Assembly: GCF_002150005.2 (NCBI RefSeq)
Contig: NZ_MSPP01000002.1
Coordinates: 62,001 to 126,000 of the forward strand
Reading direction: 5' to 3'
Source of the DNA: Marivivens niveibacter
GTDB lineage: Bacteria > Pseudomonadota > Alphaproteobacteria > Rhodobacterales > Rhodobacteraceae
DNA: 64,000 nucleotides
Shown here one piece after another: positions 54,275-63,666 of this stretch. The notes below the pieces were generated by a model. The model was not told the origin of the DNA and made no database searches. It worked only from the letters and a program-made list of their open reading frames with translations. The stretch's first letter is position 1, and every line of letters begins with the position of its first letter. The position numbers and the translations under genes are program-made.

Positions 54275-55292
54275 ACCCGTCTGGAATAGCGTCGTGGCCG
54301 TCCAACATCAGTTCGGCCATGACCTCGGCTATTTTCGGGGCCATACCGAACCCGATTTTAAACCCGCCATTTGCGATAAATTCGCCGTCCCGCAGGGGGT
54401 GATGCCCGATCATCGGGGCGCGGCTTTTGGCACGGGGGCGCACACCGGCCCAGCGTTCGATGACGGGCGCGTCTTTCAACACGGGAAACGCTGCAATGGC
54501 GCGGGCGATAATATCGTCCAACTGATTGTCCGTGGTATCAGGCGCATCAAATTCGCGTTCGCTGGTGGACCCAATGGCGACCGAGCCGTTCGCGTGCGGC
54601 ACGATATGCAGACTATCGGCAAATAACTGAGGCAGCAGCCAACCGTTGTATTGCAACACAGCGGCCTGACCTTTGACACCATTGCCGACGTTTTTCCCAA
54701 CAGTTTCGGACAGTTCCATCAATCCGCGCCACCCTGTGGCGTGCAGGATTTTGCCCTCTGCCGCGCCTTCGGTCACGATTTCACCGCCCAGTGCAACAAT
54801 CGCCGACGCCAACGCGTGACAGGCCATGCGCGGATGCATCAAGGCGCTAAGGTTATCCCAAACGACCTGCCCCGTGGGCGTGGGCGGGCACCAATCGCCG
54901 AAATCACGCGCGCCTGCCACCTGCCATTCGTATTTCCCGCGCCACAATTCGCGCGCGTTTTCGGTGCGCATTTGCGCCAGTTCAATCGTGCGTTCGTCGG
55001 CCAGCGGCTGCAATCGCCCCGACCGAACATAGCCCGCGTGTTCGCCCGATACCTCGGCAACCTCGGCCCAGAATTTGGCGGCCATATCCAGACTTTGGAA
55101 TTGGAATTCCTTTTTGTCGTTCCAATTTTCGGGAACATGCGGGGCCAGCGCCCCAACGACCCCGCCCGAAGACCCAGCGGCCACGCCATTTGGATCGATT
55201 ACGCGCACGCGGGCCTTGCGTCTGGCGCAGGCATAGCCCACTGCTAGACCAAAGGCGCCTGCGCCGAAAATTGTTACATCTACCGTTGCCAT
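54252..55292 (-). CDS. FAD-dependent oxidoreductase, MnmC1-like half
   Basis: A 346-aa DadA-type FAD oxidoreductase with the Rossmann motif GAGAFGLAVG (10-19) and a C-terminal FAD-binding RPRAKSRAPMIGHH then GGFKIGFGMAPKIAEV. It is encoded divergently from mnmD, 48 bases away. In E. coli MnmC these two activities are fused, so this may be the oxidase half (MnmC1) of tRNA wobble-uridine maturation. A different amino acid oxidase is equally possible. Confidence 0.72.
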   Translation of the reverse strand: MATVDVTIFGAGAFGLAVGYACARRKARVRVIDPNGVAAGSSGGVVGALAPHVPENWNDKKEFQFQSLDMAAKFWAEVAEVSGEHAGYVRSGRLQPLADERTIELAQMRTENARELWRGKYEWQVAGARDFGDWCPPTPTGQVVWDNLSALMHPRMACHALASAIVALGGEIVTEGAAEGKILHATGWRGLMELSETVGKNVGNGVKGQAAVLQYNGWLLPQLFADSLHIVPHANGSVAIGSTSEREFDAPDTTDNQLDDIIARAIAAFPVLKDAPVIERWAGVRPRAKSRAPMIGHHPLRDGEFIANGGFKIGFGMAPKIAEVMAELMLDGHDAIPDGFKPTASM

Positions 55293-55339
55293 GGCCCCAC
55301 CTTGGGTTAGTTGCTGCGACGTATTTAAGGCAGACCAGT

Positions 55340-56008
55340 ATGAACGACCAGCCGATTGCGGATATCGAATGGCGCGACGACACGATCCCTGTGTCGAAAC
55401 AGTTCGATGACCCTTATTTTTCGATCAACGACGGTCTGGCCGAAACGCGGCATGTATTCATTGCGGGCAACGACCTGCCCCAACGGTTCGGAGGCGATTT
55501 CCACATCGGCGAATTGGGGTTCGGCACGGGCCTGAATTTTCTGACGACTTGGGCCGCATGGATCGCGGACGGATCGCGCGGAATGGTGACCTTTACCACG
55601 TTTGAGGCGTTTCCGATGTCTCTGGATGAAACCGAACGCGCTTTGGCAGCTTTCCCTGAAATTGCGCCTTTGGCCGATCAGATGATCGCGGGCCTGCGGG
55701 CGGGCGACACGACATTCGGCAACATCCGTCTGAACATCGTCACGGGTGACGTTCGCGAAACCCTGCCGCAATCAGACCTACAGGCGGACGCGTGGTTTCT
55801 GGACGGGTTCAGCCCTGCCAAAAATCCCGAAATGTGGGGCGCTAATTTGATGCAGCATGTTTACGACCACACTGCGCTTGGCGGCACCTTTGCCACCTAC
55901 ACGGCGGCGGGCCATGTGCGCAAATCGCTGGAAACCGCAGGGTTCACCGTGACCCGTACCAAAGGGTTCGCCCACAAACGCCACATGTCACGTGGGATCA
56001 AAGAATGA
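55340..56008 (+). CDS. mnmD: tRNA mnm5s2U34 methyltransferase, MnmD-type
   Basis: A 222-aa SAM methyltransferase. GELGFGTGLNFL (57-68) binds SAM, and WFLDGFSPAKNPEMW is the MnmC methyltransferase-domain signature. It converts nm5U34 to mnm5U34 in certain tRNAs. The oxidase half is absent from this protein, so it is a stand-alone MnmD. The ATG at 55340 has AAGG nine bases upstream. It overlaps the DMT transporter gene by four bases. Confidence 0.9.
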   Translation: MNDQPIADIEWRDDTIPVSKQFDDPYFSINDGLAETRHVFIAGNDLPQRFGGDFHIGELGFGTGLNFLTTWAAWIADGSRGMVTFTTFEAFPMSLDETERALAAFPEIAPLADQMIAGLRAGDTTFGNIRLNIVTGDVRETLPQSDLQADAWFLDGFSPAKNPEMWGANLMQHVYDHTALGGTFATYTAAGHVRKSLETAGFTVTRTKGFAHKRHMSRGIKE

Positions 56009-56910
56009 CCGAACAAAACAATCGCATGGGCATCTGGATGATGGTGCTGGTCACCTTCATTTTCTCTGTCCAAGACGCCGCATCGCGCCATTTGGGCGAA
56101 CTTTATGACATCCGTTTCATTGTTATGGTGCGGTTCTGGTTCTTTGCGCTATTCGCGGTGGCTCTTAGCTATCGGGCCACGGGATCGGCCTTTGGAGCGC
56201 TGAAAACCAAACAACCGATCGCACAGTTTTTCCGCGCCCTGATTATGGTTTTGGAAATCGGCATCATGGTGGTAGCCTTTACGAAACTGGGCCTTGTGGA
56301 AACCCATGCGATTTTCGCCTGCTATCCGCTGATCATCGCGGCATTATCAGGCCCGATTTTGGGCGAATCCGTTGGCTGGCGGCGTTGGGTCGCCATTGGC
56401 ATTGGGTTTATCGGCGTCTTGATCATCCTTCAGCCCAGCGACGGGGTGTTTTCGCTCGTGTCGTTGTGGGCCGTTGTTCCGACAGTCATGTTCGCGACCT
56501 ACGGCATTATGAACCGCTACGTGGCGCGCAAAGATTCGGCAGCAACGTCGTTTTTCTGGATGGGCGTTTTCGGGATGATCATGTCGACAGCGGTCGGCGT
56601 GTTCTACTGGGAAAACATGGCGCCCGTCGATTGGATTTGGATGCTGTTTTTATGCATCATCAGTCTGGCCGGTCATTACCTGTTGATCCGCGCGTATGAG
56701 GTCGCCCAGGCCAGCGCCATCCAACCCTTTGCCTACCTACAGTTGCCGTTCGCATCCTTTATCGGCGTCACGATGTTTGGCGACAACCTGCGCACCAATG
56801 TTGTTATCGGTGCAGTGATTGTTGTGACGGCGGGCGTGTTCACGTTGATCCGCGAACAGCTGGCCGCGCGCAAACAGACTAAGGCCGCGCGAGCGGTCGC
56901 GGGGCGTTAA
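56005..56910 (+). CDS. DMT-superfamily (EamA) transporter
   Basis: A 301-aa inner-membrane protein with ten predicted helices in two EamA repeats. The first repeat starts LVTFIFSVQDAASRHL and the second covers the C-terminal half. Substrate is unknown. It overlaps mnmD by four bases, and its last 32 bases overlap the convergent slt gene. A second DMT gene lies at 59.9 kb. Confidence 0.87.
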   Translation: MTEQNNRMGIWMMVLVTFIFSVQDAASRHLGELYDIRFIVMVRFWFFALFAVALSYRATGSAFGALKTKQPIAQFFRALIMVLEIGIMVVAFTKLGLVETHAIFACYPLIIAALSGPILGESVGWRRWVAIGIGFIGVLIILQPSDGVFSLVSLWAVVPTVMFATYGIMNRYVARKDSAATSFFWMGVFGMIMSTAVGVFYWENMAPVDWIWMLFLCIISLAGHYLLIRAYEVAQASAIQPFAYLQLPFASFIGVTMFGDNLRTNVVIGAVIVVTAGVFTLIREQLAARKQTKAARAVAGR

Positions 56911-58930
56911 CCGGCGCATAAGGACTGGTCGACATCGATGGTTCGACTGTGTCGTCCCATGGGCGCACGGCGGGGCGCACCAACGGTTTCACACCGCGTA
57001 ATAGGTCTGAAAATTCAATGGGACCGCTGACCGTCCCATTCAGGCGGGCGTTATAAATCAGAATGCTTTCCGTCACGCGCTGCACATAGTTACGGGTTTC
57101 GCTAAACGGGATCATCTCGATCCAATCAATGACATCCGCGTCGCCTGTACGGGGATCACCGCGTTCATCGATCCACCGTGCAGGACGGCTAGGCCCCGCG
57201 TTATACCCAGCAGCAATCATAACAGGCGATGGGCCAAACCGATCCTGCAAATTCCACAGATATTTCGCACCCAAGGTTGCGTTATATTCCCAATCTGCGG
57301 TCAGGCGCGCGCGGCTATAGGGCAGATCCAATTCTCCAGCGACTTCTTCGGCTGTCGCAGGCATGATCTGCATAAGGCCCAGCGCCCCGACCGCGCTGCC
57401 GACCACAGGATTAAATTCACTTTCGCGGCGTGCAATCGACAGGGCTAATTCAGGATCTACTGGCAAATCCATGCGGTGCAGATCGTGCAGCGGGAAATAT
57501 AGATCAGGAATGATCATACCACGCGCAGCAGCCGATTTACCCAAGAGCAGCATAAAGAATGGTTCGTTCCTGCGGCGCAGTTCCAACCCCACAGTACCCA
57601 ATTCAGCGCGATCCAATGTTCGGCCCAATGCCGCAAAAAACAAAACAGCCGACCCACGTTCACCCGCATCCAGCAATTCAAAACCGGATCGCGCCCATTC
57701 GTTCGACGACACAGGCGAGGCATCATAAGGATCAAACAGTTCCGAACGGATCAGCGATGGATCCAGTGATTGACCCAATTTTTCCGCGGCCAAAAGACCA
57801 TAGAACGCCGTTTGATGTGCAGCCGCTTCGGCATAGGCGGCTTGGGCCGATGGAGCATCACCCAAGGCATCATAGGTGCGGCCCAACCAATATCCCGCAC
57901 GCCCCGACGAAATTGGTCCATCTACTGCGTCTTTCAAACGATTGAAATGGATTCGGGCAACCGCAGGTTGGTCCAGAAACCGCAGTGCGATGTAGCCCGA
58001 CAACCATTCCAGATCTGCATAGGGTTCACCATTTTCGGGCGTTAAAAAATGCATACTCGCCAATTGATAGGCGCGATAATATCGCCCCTGGCGCATGTCC
58101 CAACGGGCAAGGTTACGGCGCCAGCCAGACCATCGAAATGGCTGAGATAGGCTTTCGGCGGAGTCTGTATGGGTCAATAGGATCGCGATCGCGTCTGTGT
58201 AATCGCCGCGATTGGAAAGAAAATTCATTCTGTCATAGGCAAGCCCGACATCATCACGACGGGTCGCAGGAACAGCGGATAGTTTTGCGCCCCAATCATT
58301 AGAACGGCGGATCAGGGCGATGCGTGCCTCTGCCACGGCCCGATCATCGTCGTGCAGATATTCCAATATCCATTCCACATCATCCGCGCGCGACCGCCAC
58401 AGCATATTTTCAGCGCGAATGGCGTGATGCGCCGTCAAATCTGGACCAAATTCCGCAATGATTGCGGCAGTTTCTTCTTCGGTCAGGCCGTATTTTTCCC
58501 AAATATTTTGAATAACCGCGCGGGCTTGTTCGTTTTGTCCCAACGCCCGCAAAGCTTGGGCAAGGCGCAAGCCCCCTGTCCCAGTTTCGGGTTCGTTGTC
58601 CGCAAACCACGCCACCACATAGCTAGGATCGGTTTCGTCGGTGATTGATTCTTCGCCTCGGGCACGCAGACGGTCAATTCCGGGCCAATCGGAATGTTCA
58701 GCTGTAAACGCGATGTAGTCACCAAAGGTGCCTTCACCTTCGCGCAGACGGGTCCAAGTGATCAGGTCGTGGGCCAATAAATCAAGCCCGACAAGGCCAT
58801 AGGCGGAATCCCATTCGCCTGCGCGACCTGCTTCGAATGCGTTTGATAGGGCCGCATCTTGGGCATTCATCGGCGATGCCAATGCCCCGATCAGACCGAA
58901 GACCATCAGTTTACAGCGTAAAAATGCCAT
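56879..58930 (-). CDS. slt: soluble lytic murein transglycosylase
   Basis: A 683-aa Slt70-type enzyme. It has a signal peptide at residues about 1-23, then a long alpha-helical superhelix (U and L domains). The SLT catalytic domain has Glu503 in ARRESEFNP, GALGLMQIMPATA and AAGYNAGP. The start MAFLRCKLM has AGGAATTC upstream; a longer reading is rejected because it buries the signal peptide. A proline-rich tail of about 25 residues ends the protein. Confidence 0.93.
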   Translation of the reverse strand: MAFLRCKLMVFGLIGALASPMNAQDAALSNAFEAGRAGEWDSAYGLVGLDLLAHDLITWTRLREGEGTFGDYIAFTAEHSDWPGIDRLRARGEESITDETDPSYVVAWFADNEPETGTGGLRLAQALRALGQNEQARAVIQNIWEKYGLTEEETAAIIAEFGPDLTAHHAIRAENMLWRSRADDVEWILEYLHDDDRAVAEARIALIRRSNDWGAKLSAVPATRRDDVGLAYDRMNFLSNRGDYTDAIAILLTHTDSAESLSQPFRWSGWRRNLARWDMRQGRYYRAYQLASMHFLTPENGEPYADLEWLSGYIALRFLDQPAVARIHFNRLKDAVDGPISSGRAGYWLGRTYDALGDAPSAQAAYAEAAAHQTAFYGLLAAEKLGQSLDPSLIRSELFDPYDASPVSSNEWARSGFELLDAGERGSAVLFFAALGRTLDRAELGTVGLELRRRNEPFFMLLLGKSAAARGMIIPDLYFPLHDLHRMDLPVDPELALSIARRESEFNPVVGSAVGALGLMQIMPATAEEVAGELDLPYSRARLTADWEYNATLGAKYLWNLQDRFGPSPVMIAAGYNAGPSRPARWIDERGDPRTGDADVIDWIEMIPFSETRNYVQRVTESILIYNARLNGTVSGPIEFSDLLRGVKPLVRPAVRPWDDTVEPSMSTSPYAPVNAPRPLARP

Positions 58931-59073
58931 GAATTCCTGCCCTTTTTCAAAAGAGCCTAACGCCCAATGCACAAAGCACAACTCACAAACTTGGCAAGCG
59001 GCGGAAACCCGTCTAGGTTCCGCGCGTTTTAACACGGGCCGATTCACGGCCCTTAGCACAAGGAAAGCGTGTC

Positions 59074-59946
59074 ATGCTCAAAGGATCGATGCCAGCATTG
59101 GTAACGCCGTTCAAAGACGGCCAAGTGGATCTGGACGCGCTGAAAAAGCTGGTCGAGTGGCACATCGACCAAGGGTCGCACGGTCTGGTCCCTGTTGGCA
59201 CCACTGGCGAAAGCCCAACGCTGAGCCACGAAGAACACGATCTGGTTGTTGAAACCGTAGTCAAACAGGTTGCGGGCCGTATTCCTGTTGTTGCGGGCGC
59301 AGGTTCAAACAACACTATTGAATCCGTCCGTCTGGTCGAAGCCGCAAAAAAAGCTGGTGCCGACGCCGCGCTGGTCGTGACCCCGTATTACAACAAACCG
59401 ACCCAAAAAGGTTTGATCGCCCATTTCGAAGCGACCGCAAAAATTGGCCTGCCGATTGTGATCTACAACATCCCTGGTCGTTCGGTCGTGGACATGACCC
59501 CAGAAACCATGGGCCATCTGGCAAAACTGCCAGAGATGATCGCAGTGAAAGACGCGACTGGCGATTTGTCCCGCGTTCCTAAATGCCGCATCACCTGTGG
59601 CCACGATTTCATCCAGCTATCGGGCGAAGACGCCACCGCATTGGGTTTCAACGCACACGGCGGTCTGGGCTGCATTTCGGTCACCGCGAATATCGCGCCG
59701 AAACTGTGTTCCGAATTCCAAGAGGCAACCCTGCGCGGCGATTACAAAACCGCACTGGAATATCAGGATCGCCTGATGCCCCTGCACGACGCTGTGTTTA
59801 TCGAACCAGGCGTTGCAGGCGCGAAATACGGTATGTCGCTGCTGGGTCTATGTTCTGACGAAGTCCGTTCGCCACTGACCCCACTAGAAGACAGCACCAA
59901 AGAACGCATTCGCGCGGCCATGGTGCACGCTGGCCTACTGAATTGA
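59074..59946 (+). CDS. dapA: 4-hydroxy-tetrahydrodipicolinate synthase
   Basis: A 290-aa DapA, which condenses pyruvate and aspartate semialdehyde in lysine and diaminopimelate synthesis. The Schiff-base Lys159 is in [10 protein letters not shown], Tyr131 is in YNIPGRS, and the pyruvate-binding GTTGESPTL is at 42-50. It ends just before a DMT transporter gene with a four-base overlap. Confidence 0.96.
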   Translation: MLKGSMPALVTPFKDGQVDLDALKKLVEWHIDQGSHGLVPVGTTGESPTLSHEEHDLVVETVVKQVAGRIPVVAGAGSNNTIESVRLVEAAKKAGADAALVVTPYYNKPTQKGLIAHFEATAKIGLPIVIYNIPGRSVVDMTPETMGHLAKLPEMIAVKDATGDLSRVPKCRITCGHDFIQLSGEDATALGFNAHGGLGCISVTANIAPKLCSEFQEATLRGDYKTALEYQDRLMPLHDAVFIEPGVAGAKYGMSLLGLCSDEVRSPLTPLEDSTKERIRAAMVHAGLLN

Positions 59947-60839
59947 GCCGCACCCCGGCGACCGGTCGGGAAAACCTGATCGGGTCTCTGTTCATGATCC
60001 TTTCGATGGCGGGTTTCGCCATCGAAGATTCATTTATCAAATACGCCACTCTGACCGACCGCCAGATCCCGCACGGGCAACTAATCGTCATGGTCGCCGC
60101 CAGCGGCATGGTGTTTTTCGGCGCTATGACCGCATTTCGCCGTCAGCCGCTATTCCCCGCTGAATTACTGTCCAAACCTCTGCTGATCCGTGGCGGGTTC
60201 GAAATCATGGGGCGGCTTAGTTATACGCTGGCGTTCATCCTTGCCCCGCTGATCACGGCGACCGCTATTTTACAGGCGACCCCGCTGGTCGTTGTGGCGG
60301 GCGCAGCGCTATTTCTGGGCGAAAAGGTCGGACCGCGCCAATGGGCCGCGGTCGTATTGGGTTTCTTTGGCGTGATGCTGATCCTGCGACCTTGGGGGGC
60401 GCAATTCGATTTCCTGACCATTCTGGCGGTTCTGGGCATGATCGGTTTTGCGGGCCGTGATCTGGCAACCCGCGCTTCCCCTGCCCGCCTGTCAAACTGG
60501 CAATTGGGGTTCATCGGATACACAATGTTCACATTGGCGGGTTTGATCATCTGGGGCCTACAGGGCGGGTTCACCCAGATTTCAGGCGCGGCGATGACCT
60601 ATATCACAATCGCAGCCATGGGCGGGATCACTGGATATTTCGCGCTGACCGTCGCAATGCGCACGGGCGACGTGGGCGCGGTCACGCCGTGGCGGTATAC
60701 CCGTCTGATCATCGGCGCGATACTGGTTCTGATCATGTTCGGCGAACCCATCGATCTGCCCACCATCATCGGCAGCGTGATTGTCGTGGGAAGCGGCATT
60801 TTCACCATGATCCGCAGACGGCAGCGGCAACAGACCTAA
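59943..60839 (+). CDS. DMT-superfamily (EamA) transporter
   Basis: A 298-aa inner-membrane protein with about ten helices in two repeats. The loop [23 protein letters not shown] opens the first, and [22 protein letters not shown] closes it. It starts with TTG overlapping the dapA stop; a Met a few residues later is an alternative start. The substrate is unknown, and an amino acid or metabolite exporter is possible. Confidence 0.85.
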   Translation: MSRTPATGRENLIGSLFMILSMAGFAIEDSFIKYATLTDRQIPHGQLIVMVAASGMVFFGAMTAFRRQPLFPAELLSKPLLIRGGFEIMGRLSYTLAFILAPLITATAILQATPLVVVAGAALFLGEKVGPRQWAAVVLGFFGVMLILRPWGAQFDFLTILAVLGMIGFAGRDLATRASPARLSNWQLGFIGYTMFTLAGLIIWGLQGGFTQISGAAMTYITIAAMGGITGYFALTVAMRTGDVGAVTPWRYTRLIIGAILVLIMFGEPIDLPTIIGSVIVVGSGIFTMIRRRQRQQT

Positions 60840-60884
60840 CCGCCCCTTGCCCCCACTGCGGCAAAGCCCTATCTGGGTTGAACT

Positions 60885-61361
60885 ATGGCCAAGAAAAAAG
60901 AAAACACCAATTACAAGGTCATCGCAGAAAACCGCCGCGCGCGGTTTGATTATGCGATCGAATCCGACCTAGAGGTCGGCATCGTCCTCATGGGGTCCGA
61001 AGTGAAATCGCTGCGCAACGGGCAGTCGAACATCGCCGAAAGCTATGCCTCGGTCGATGATGGTGAACTATGGCTAACGAACGCCTATATCGCGCCTTAC
61101 GCCCAAGCCAAAACCTGGGGCCACGAAGAACGCCGCAAACGCAAACTATTGTGTTCGAAACGCGAATTGTCTCGCTTGTGGAATGCCACCAAACGCGAAG
61201 GCATGACCATCGTGCCGCTGGTGATGTATTTCAACGACCGCGGTTTGATTAAGCTAAAGATCGGCGTCGCCAAAGGTAAAAAGAACCACGACAAACGGGC
61301 CGATAGCGCGAAACGCGATTGGAACCGTCAAAAACAGCGTCTGCTGCGCGATCGCGGATAA
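60885..61361 (+). CDS. smpB: SsrA-binding protein
   Basis: A 158-aa SmpB, which carries tmRNA to stalled ribosomes. Conserved segments are NRRARFDY near the start, [16 protein letters not shown] in the OB-fold and a basic C-terminal tail [19 protein letters not shown], which lies in the mRNA channel. The ssrA gene was not found in this window. Its nearest neighbour is the DMT transporter upstream. Confidence 0.97.
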   Translation: MAKKKENTNYKVIAENRRARFDYAIESDLEVGIVLMGSEVKSLRNGQSNIAESYASVDDGELWLTNAYIAPYAQAKTWGHEERRKRKLLCSKRELSRLWNATKREGMTIVPLVMYFNDRGLIKLKIGVAKGKKNHDKRADSAKRDWNRQKQRLLRDRG

Positions 61362-61475
61362 ATTCCAACCAATTCACGCTGGTTTTTAGTGCAAAGGCGG
61401 TCGCGCCTCTTGCCTCATATTATTACCCGCGCTAGTGGGGTTCGGATTGCTACTATCATCCGAAAGGGCACGCGA

Positions 61476-62342
61476 ATGACCCAGACCACTCAGGATGATC
61501 CGCGCACCTTGGTTTCGACCGAATGGCTTGCGGCCCATCTAAAAGATGCTGACCTGCGCATTCTGGATGCCAGCTGGTTCCTGCCGACCGAAAACCGTGA
61601 TCCACGCGCGGATTTCGCCGCGAACCACATCCCTGGCGCACGTTTTTTCGATATCGACGAAGTTGCCGATCTGCGGTCGGACCTGCCGCATATGCTGCCG
61701 CCAGTTGAAAAATTCCTATCGCGCGTGCGCGCCTTGGGCGTTGGCGATGGCCACCAGATCGTTGTCTACGATTCCAAAGGCCTGTTTTCCGCCGCCCGCG
61801 TTTGGTGGATGTTCAAGGTATTTGGTCACGATCAGATCGCTGTTCTAGATGGTGGCCTGCCGAAATGGACCGCCGAAGGCCGCCCGACCACGGATGCAGA
61901 CCCCGTGATCCGCGACCGCCACATGCTGGCCGACGTGCGACACCACATGGTCAAAGACGTGACCGAGGTCGCCCGCGCGTCGAAACTGCGCGATTACGAC
62001 ATCGTGGATGCCCGCACCGCCGAACGGTTCCGCGGCGACGCCCCTGAACCCCGCGAAGGCCTGCGCGCAGGCCATATTCCGGGTGCGAAAAACGTCCCCT
62101 TCTCGACCGTTCTGAACGCAGACGGCACGATGAAATCCGCAGACGACCTGCGCAGCGTGTTTACCGCCGCAGGCGTTGATCTGTCGAAACCCGTAATCAC
62201 AACCTGCGGATCTGGCGTGACCGCAGCGGTTTTGTGCCTTGCCCTTGAACGCATGGGCAAGACCGATCACGCGCTATACGATGGCTCATGGTCCGAATGG
62301 GGCATGTTTGCCGACCTTCCTATCGCAACCGGAGATGAATGA
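61476..62342 (+). CDS. sseA: 3-mercaptopyruvate sulfurtransferase
   Basis: A 288-aa two-domain rhodanese. The catalytic Cys244 is in TTCGSGVTA, the loop typical of mercaptopyruvate (rather than thiosulfate) sulfurtransferases. The inactive N-terminal rhodanese domain begins TLVSTEWLAAHL. The ATG at 61476 has AAGGG seven bases upstream. Its TGA stop overlaps the ATG of the aminotransferase gene, so both are one operon. Confidence 0.93.
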   Translation: MTQTTQDDPRTLVSTEWLAAHLKDADLRILDASWFLPTENRDPRADFAANHIPGARFFDIDEVADLRSDLPHMLPPVEKFLSRVRALGVGDGHQIVVYDSKGLFSAARVWWMFKVFGHDQIAVLDGGLPKWTAEGRPTTDADPVIRDRHMLADVRHHMVKDVTEVARASKLRDYDIVDARTAERFRGDAPEPREGLRAGHIPGAKNVPFSTVLNADGTMKSADDLRSVFTAAGVDLSKPVITTCGSGVTAAVLCLALERMGKTDHALYDGSWSEWGMFADLPIATGDE

Positions 62343-63526
62343 TGCTCGAGCATCTTACCGAACAACCCGCCGATAAAATCCTTGCCCTGATGCAGGCCTA
62401 CCGCGAAGACCCACGCGACAACAAAGTCGACTTGGGCGTTGGCGTCTATAAAAACGCTGAAGGCGTCACTCCGGTGATGAAAGCGGTCAAAGCTGCCGAA
62501 CAAAAGATCTGGGAAGCCCAAACCTCCAAGGCGTACACATCGCTGGCTGGCGAACCTCAGTACATCGAAGGCATGATCGATCTGGTGCTGAACGGCGCTG
62601 TTGATCGCGCACGCATCGGCGCTGTGACCACTCCGGGCGGTACAGGCGCTATTCGTCAGGCGATGGAACTGATCCAGCGCACATCGCCAGACGCGACCGT
62701 CTGGGTTTCGAACCCAACATGGCCAAACCACGTGTCGATCCTGAACTATCTGGGCATGAAGCACAAAGCGTACAGCTATTTCGACACCGCAACCCGCGAC
62801 GTTGATTTCGCAGGTATGATGGCTGATCTGGCAAATGTTGCTGCCGGTGACGTTGTTCTGCTGCACGGCTGCTGCCACAACCCAACAGGCGCAAACCTGA
62901 CACTGGACCAGTGGAAAGAGGTCGTTGCCCTGATCAACGAAAAAGGCGCGATCCCACTGATCGACATCGCCTACCAAGGTTTCGGTGACGGTCTGGACGC
63001 AGACGCAGCGGCAACCCGTCTGGTTGCTGGTTCGGTTGGTGAATGCCTGATCGCGGCGTCCTGTTCGAAAAACTTTGGCATCTACCGCGAACGCACCGGC
63101 ATCCTGATGGCCATCGCGGGCGATGAAAAAACTGCGAAACTGTCCCAGGGCATGCTGCAGTTCCTGAACCGCCAGAACTACTCGTTCCCGCCAGACCACG
63201 GCGCCCGCATCGTAGCGACCATCCTGAACGATGCTGAGCTACGCAAAATGTGGGAAGAGGAGCTGGAAGAAACCCGTCTTTCGATGCTGAACCTGCGTCA
63301 GCAGCTAGCGGACGAATTGAAACGCCTGACCAACTCGGATCGTTTCAATTTCCTAGCAGAACACCGCGGCATGTTCAGCCAGATCGGTACCACCGCCGAA
63401 AAGGTTGAAAAGATGCGCGCGGACAGCGCCATCTACATGGTCAGCGACAGCCGCCTGAACATCGCAGGCCTGAACGACAAAACCGTTCCTCTGCTGGCCA
63501 AAGCGATCGTAGACGCTGGCGTATAA
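62342..63526 (+). CDS. class I aromatic/aspartate aminotransferase
   Basis: A 394-aa PLP aminotransferase of the aspartate/tyrosine (TyrB/AspC) group, with GVGVYKNAEGVTPVMKAV near the N-terminus. The PLP lysine is Lys243 in ASCSKNFGIYRERTG, with LHGCCHNPTGAN upstream. TyrB and AspC types cannot be separated reliably. The ATG at 62342 is seven bases after GGAG; another ATG lies three bases earlier. The coupling with sseA suggests sulfur or aromatic amino acid metabolism. Confidence 0.9.
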   Translation: MLEHLTEQPADKILALMQAYREDPRDNKVDLGVGVYKNAEGVTPVMKAVKAAEQKIWEAQTSKAYTSLAGEPQYIEGMIDLVLNGAVDRARIGAVTTPGGTGAIRQAMELIQRTSPDATVWVSNPTWPNHVSILNYLGMKHKAYSYFDTATRDVDFAGMMADLANVAAGDVVLLHGCCHNPTGANLTLDQWKEVVALINEKGAIPLIDIAYQGFGDGLDADAAATRLVAGSVGECLIAASCSKNFGIYRERTGILMAIAGDEKTAKLSQGMLQFLNRQNYSFPPDHGARIVATILNDAELRKMWEEELEETRLSMLNLRQQLADELKRLTNSDRFNFLAEHRGMFSQIGTTAEKVEKMRADSAIYMVSDSRLNIAGLNDKTVPLLAKAIVDAGV

Positions 63527-63570
63527 TTGACGCGCCCGCGGGCAACGCCCGCGCGAAACATAAACAACAA

Positions 63571-63600
63571 ACGCCCGCAGCATTTGCTGCGGGCGTTTTC
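63571..63600 (+). terminator. terminator of the sseA-aminotransferase operon
   Basis: ACGCCCGCAGCA-TT-TGCTGCGGGCGT is followed by TTTC and ATTTT, a strong intrinsic terminator. A second short hairpin, CGCGGGC-AAC-GCCCGCG at 63537-63553, precedes it without a T-tract. Confidence 0.9.
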
Positions 63601-63617
63601 ATTTTAACAACAGACAT

Positions 63618-63646
63618 AAAAAAACCCGGGCGCGAACGCCCGGGTC
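63618..63646 (-). terminator. terminator of amt
   Basis: On the minus strand ACCCGGGCG-TTCG-CGCCCGGGT is followed by TTTTTT, about 20 bases after the amt stop. The very stable stem has a TTCG tetraloop, making a strong intrinsic terminator. Confidence 0.92.
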
Positions 63647-63666
63647 TAAATTCCGATGAAAGGATA

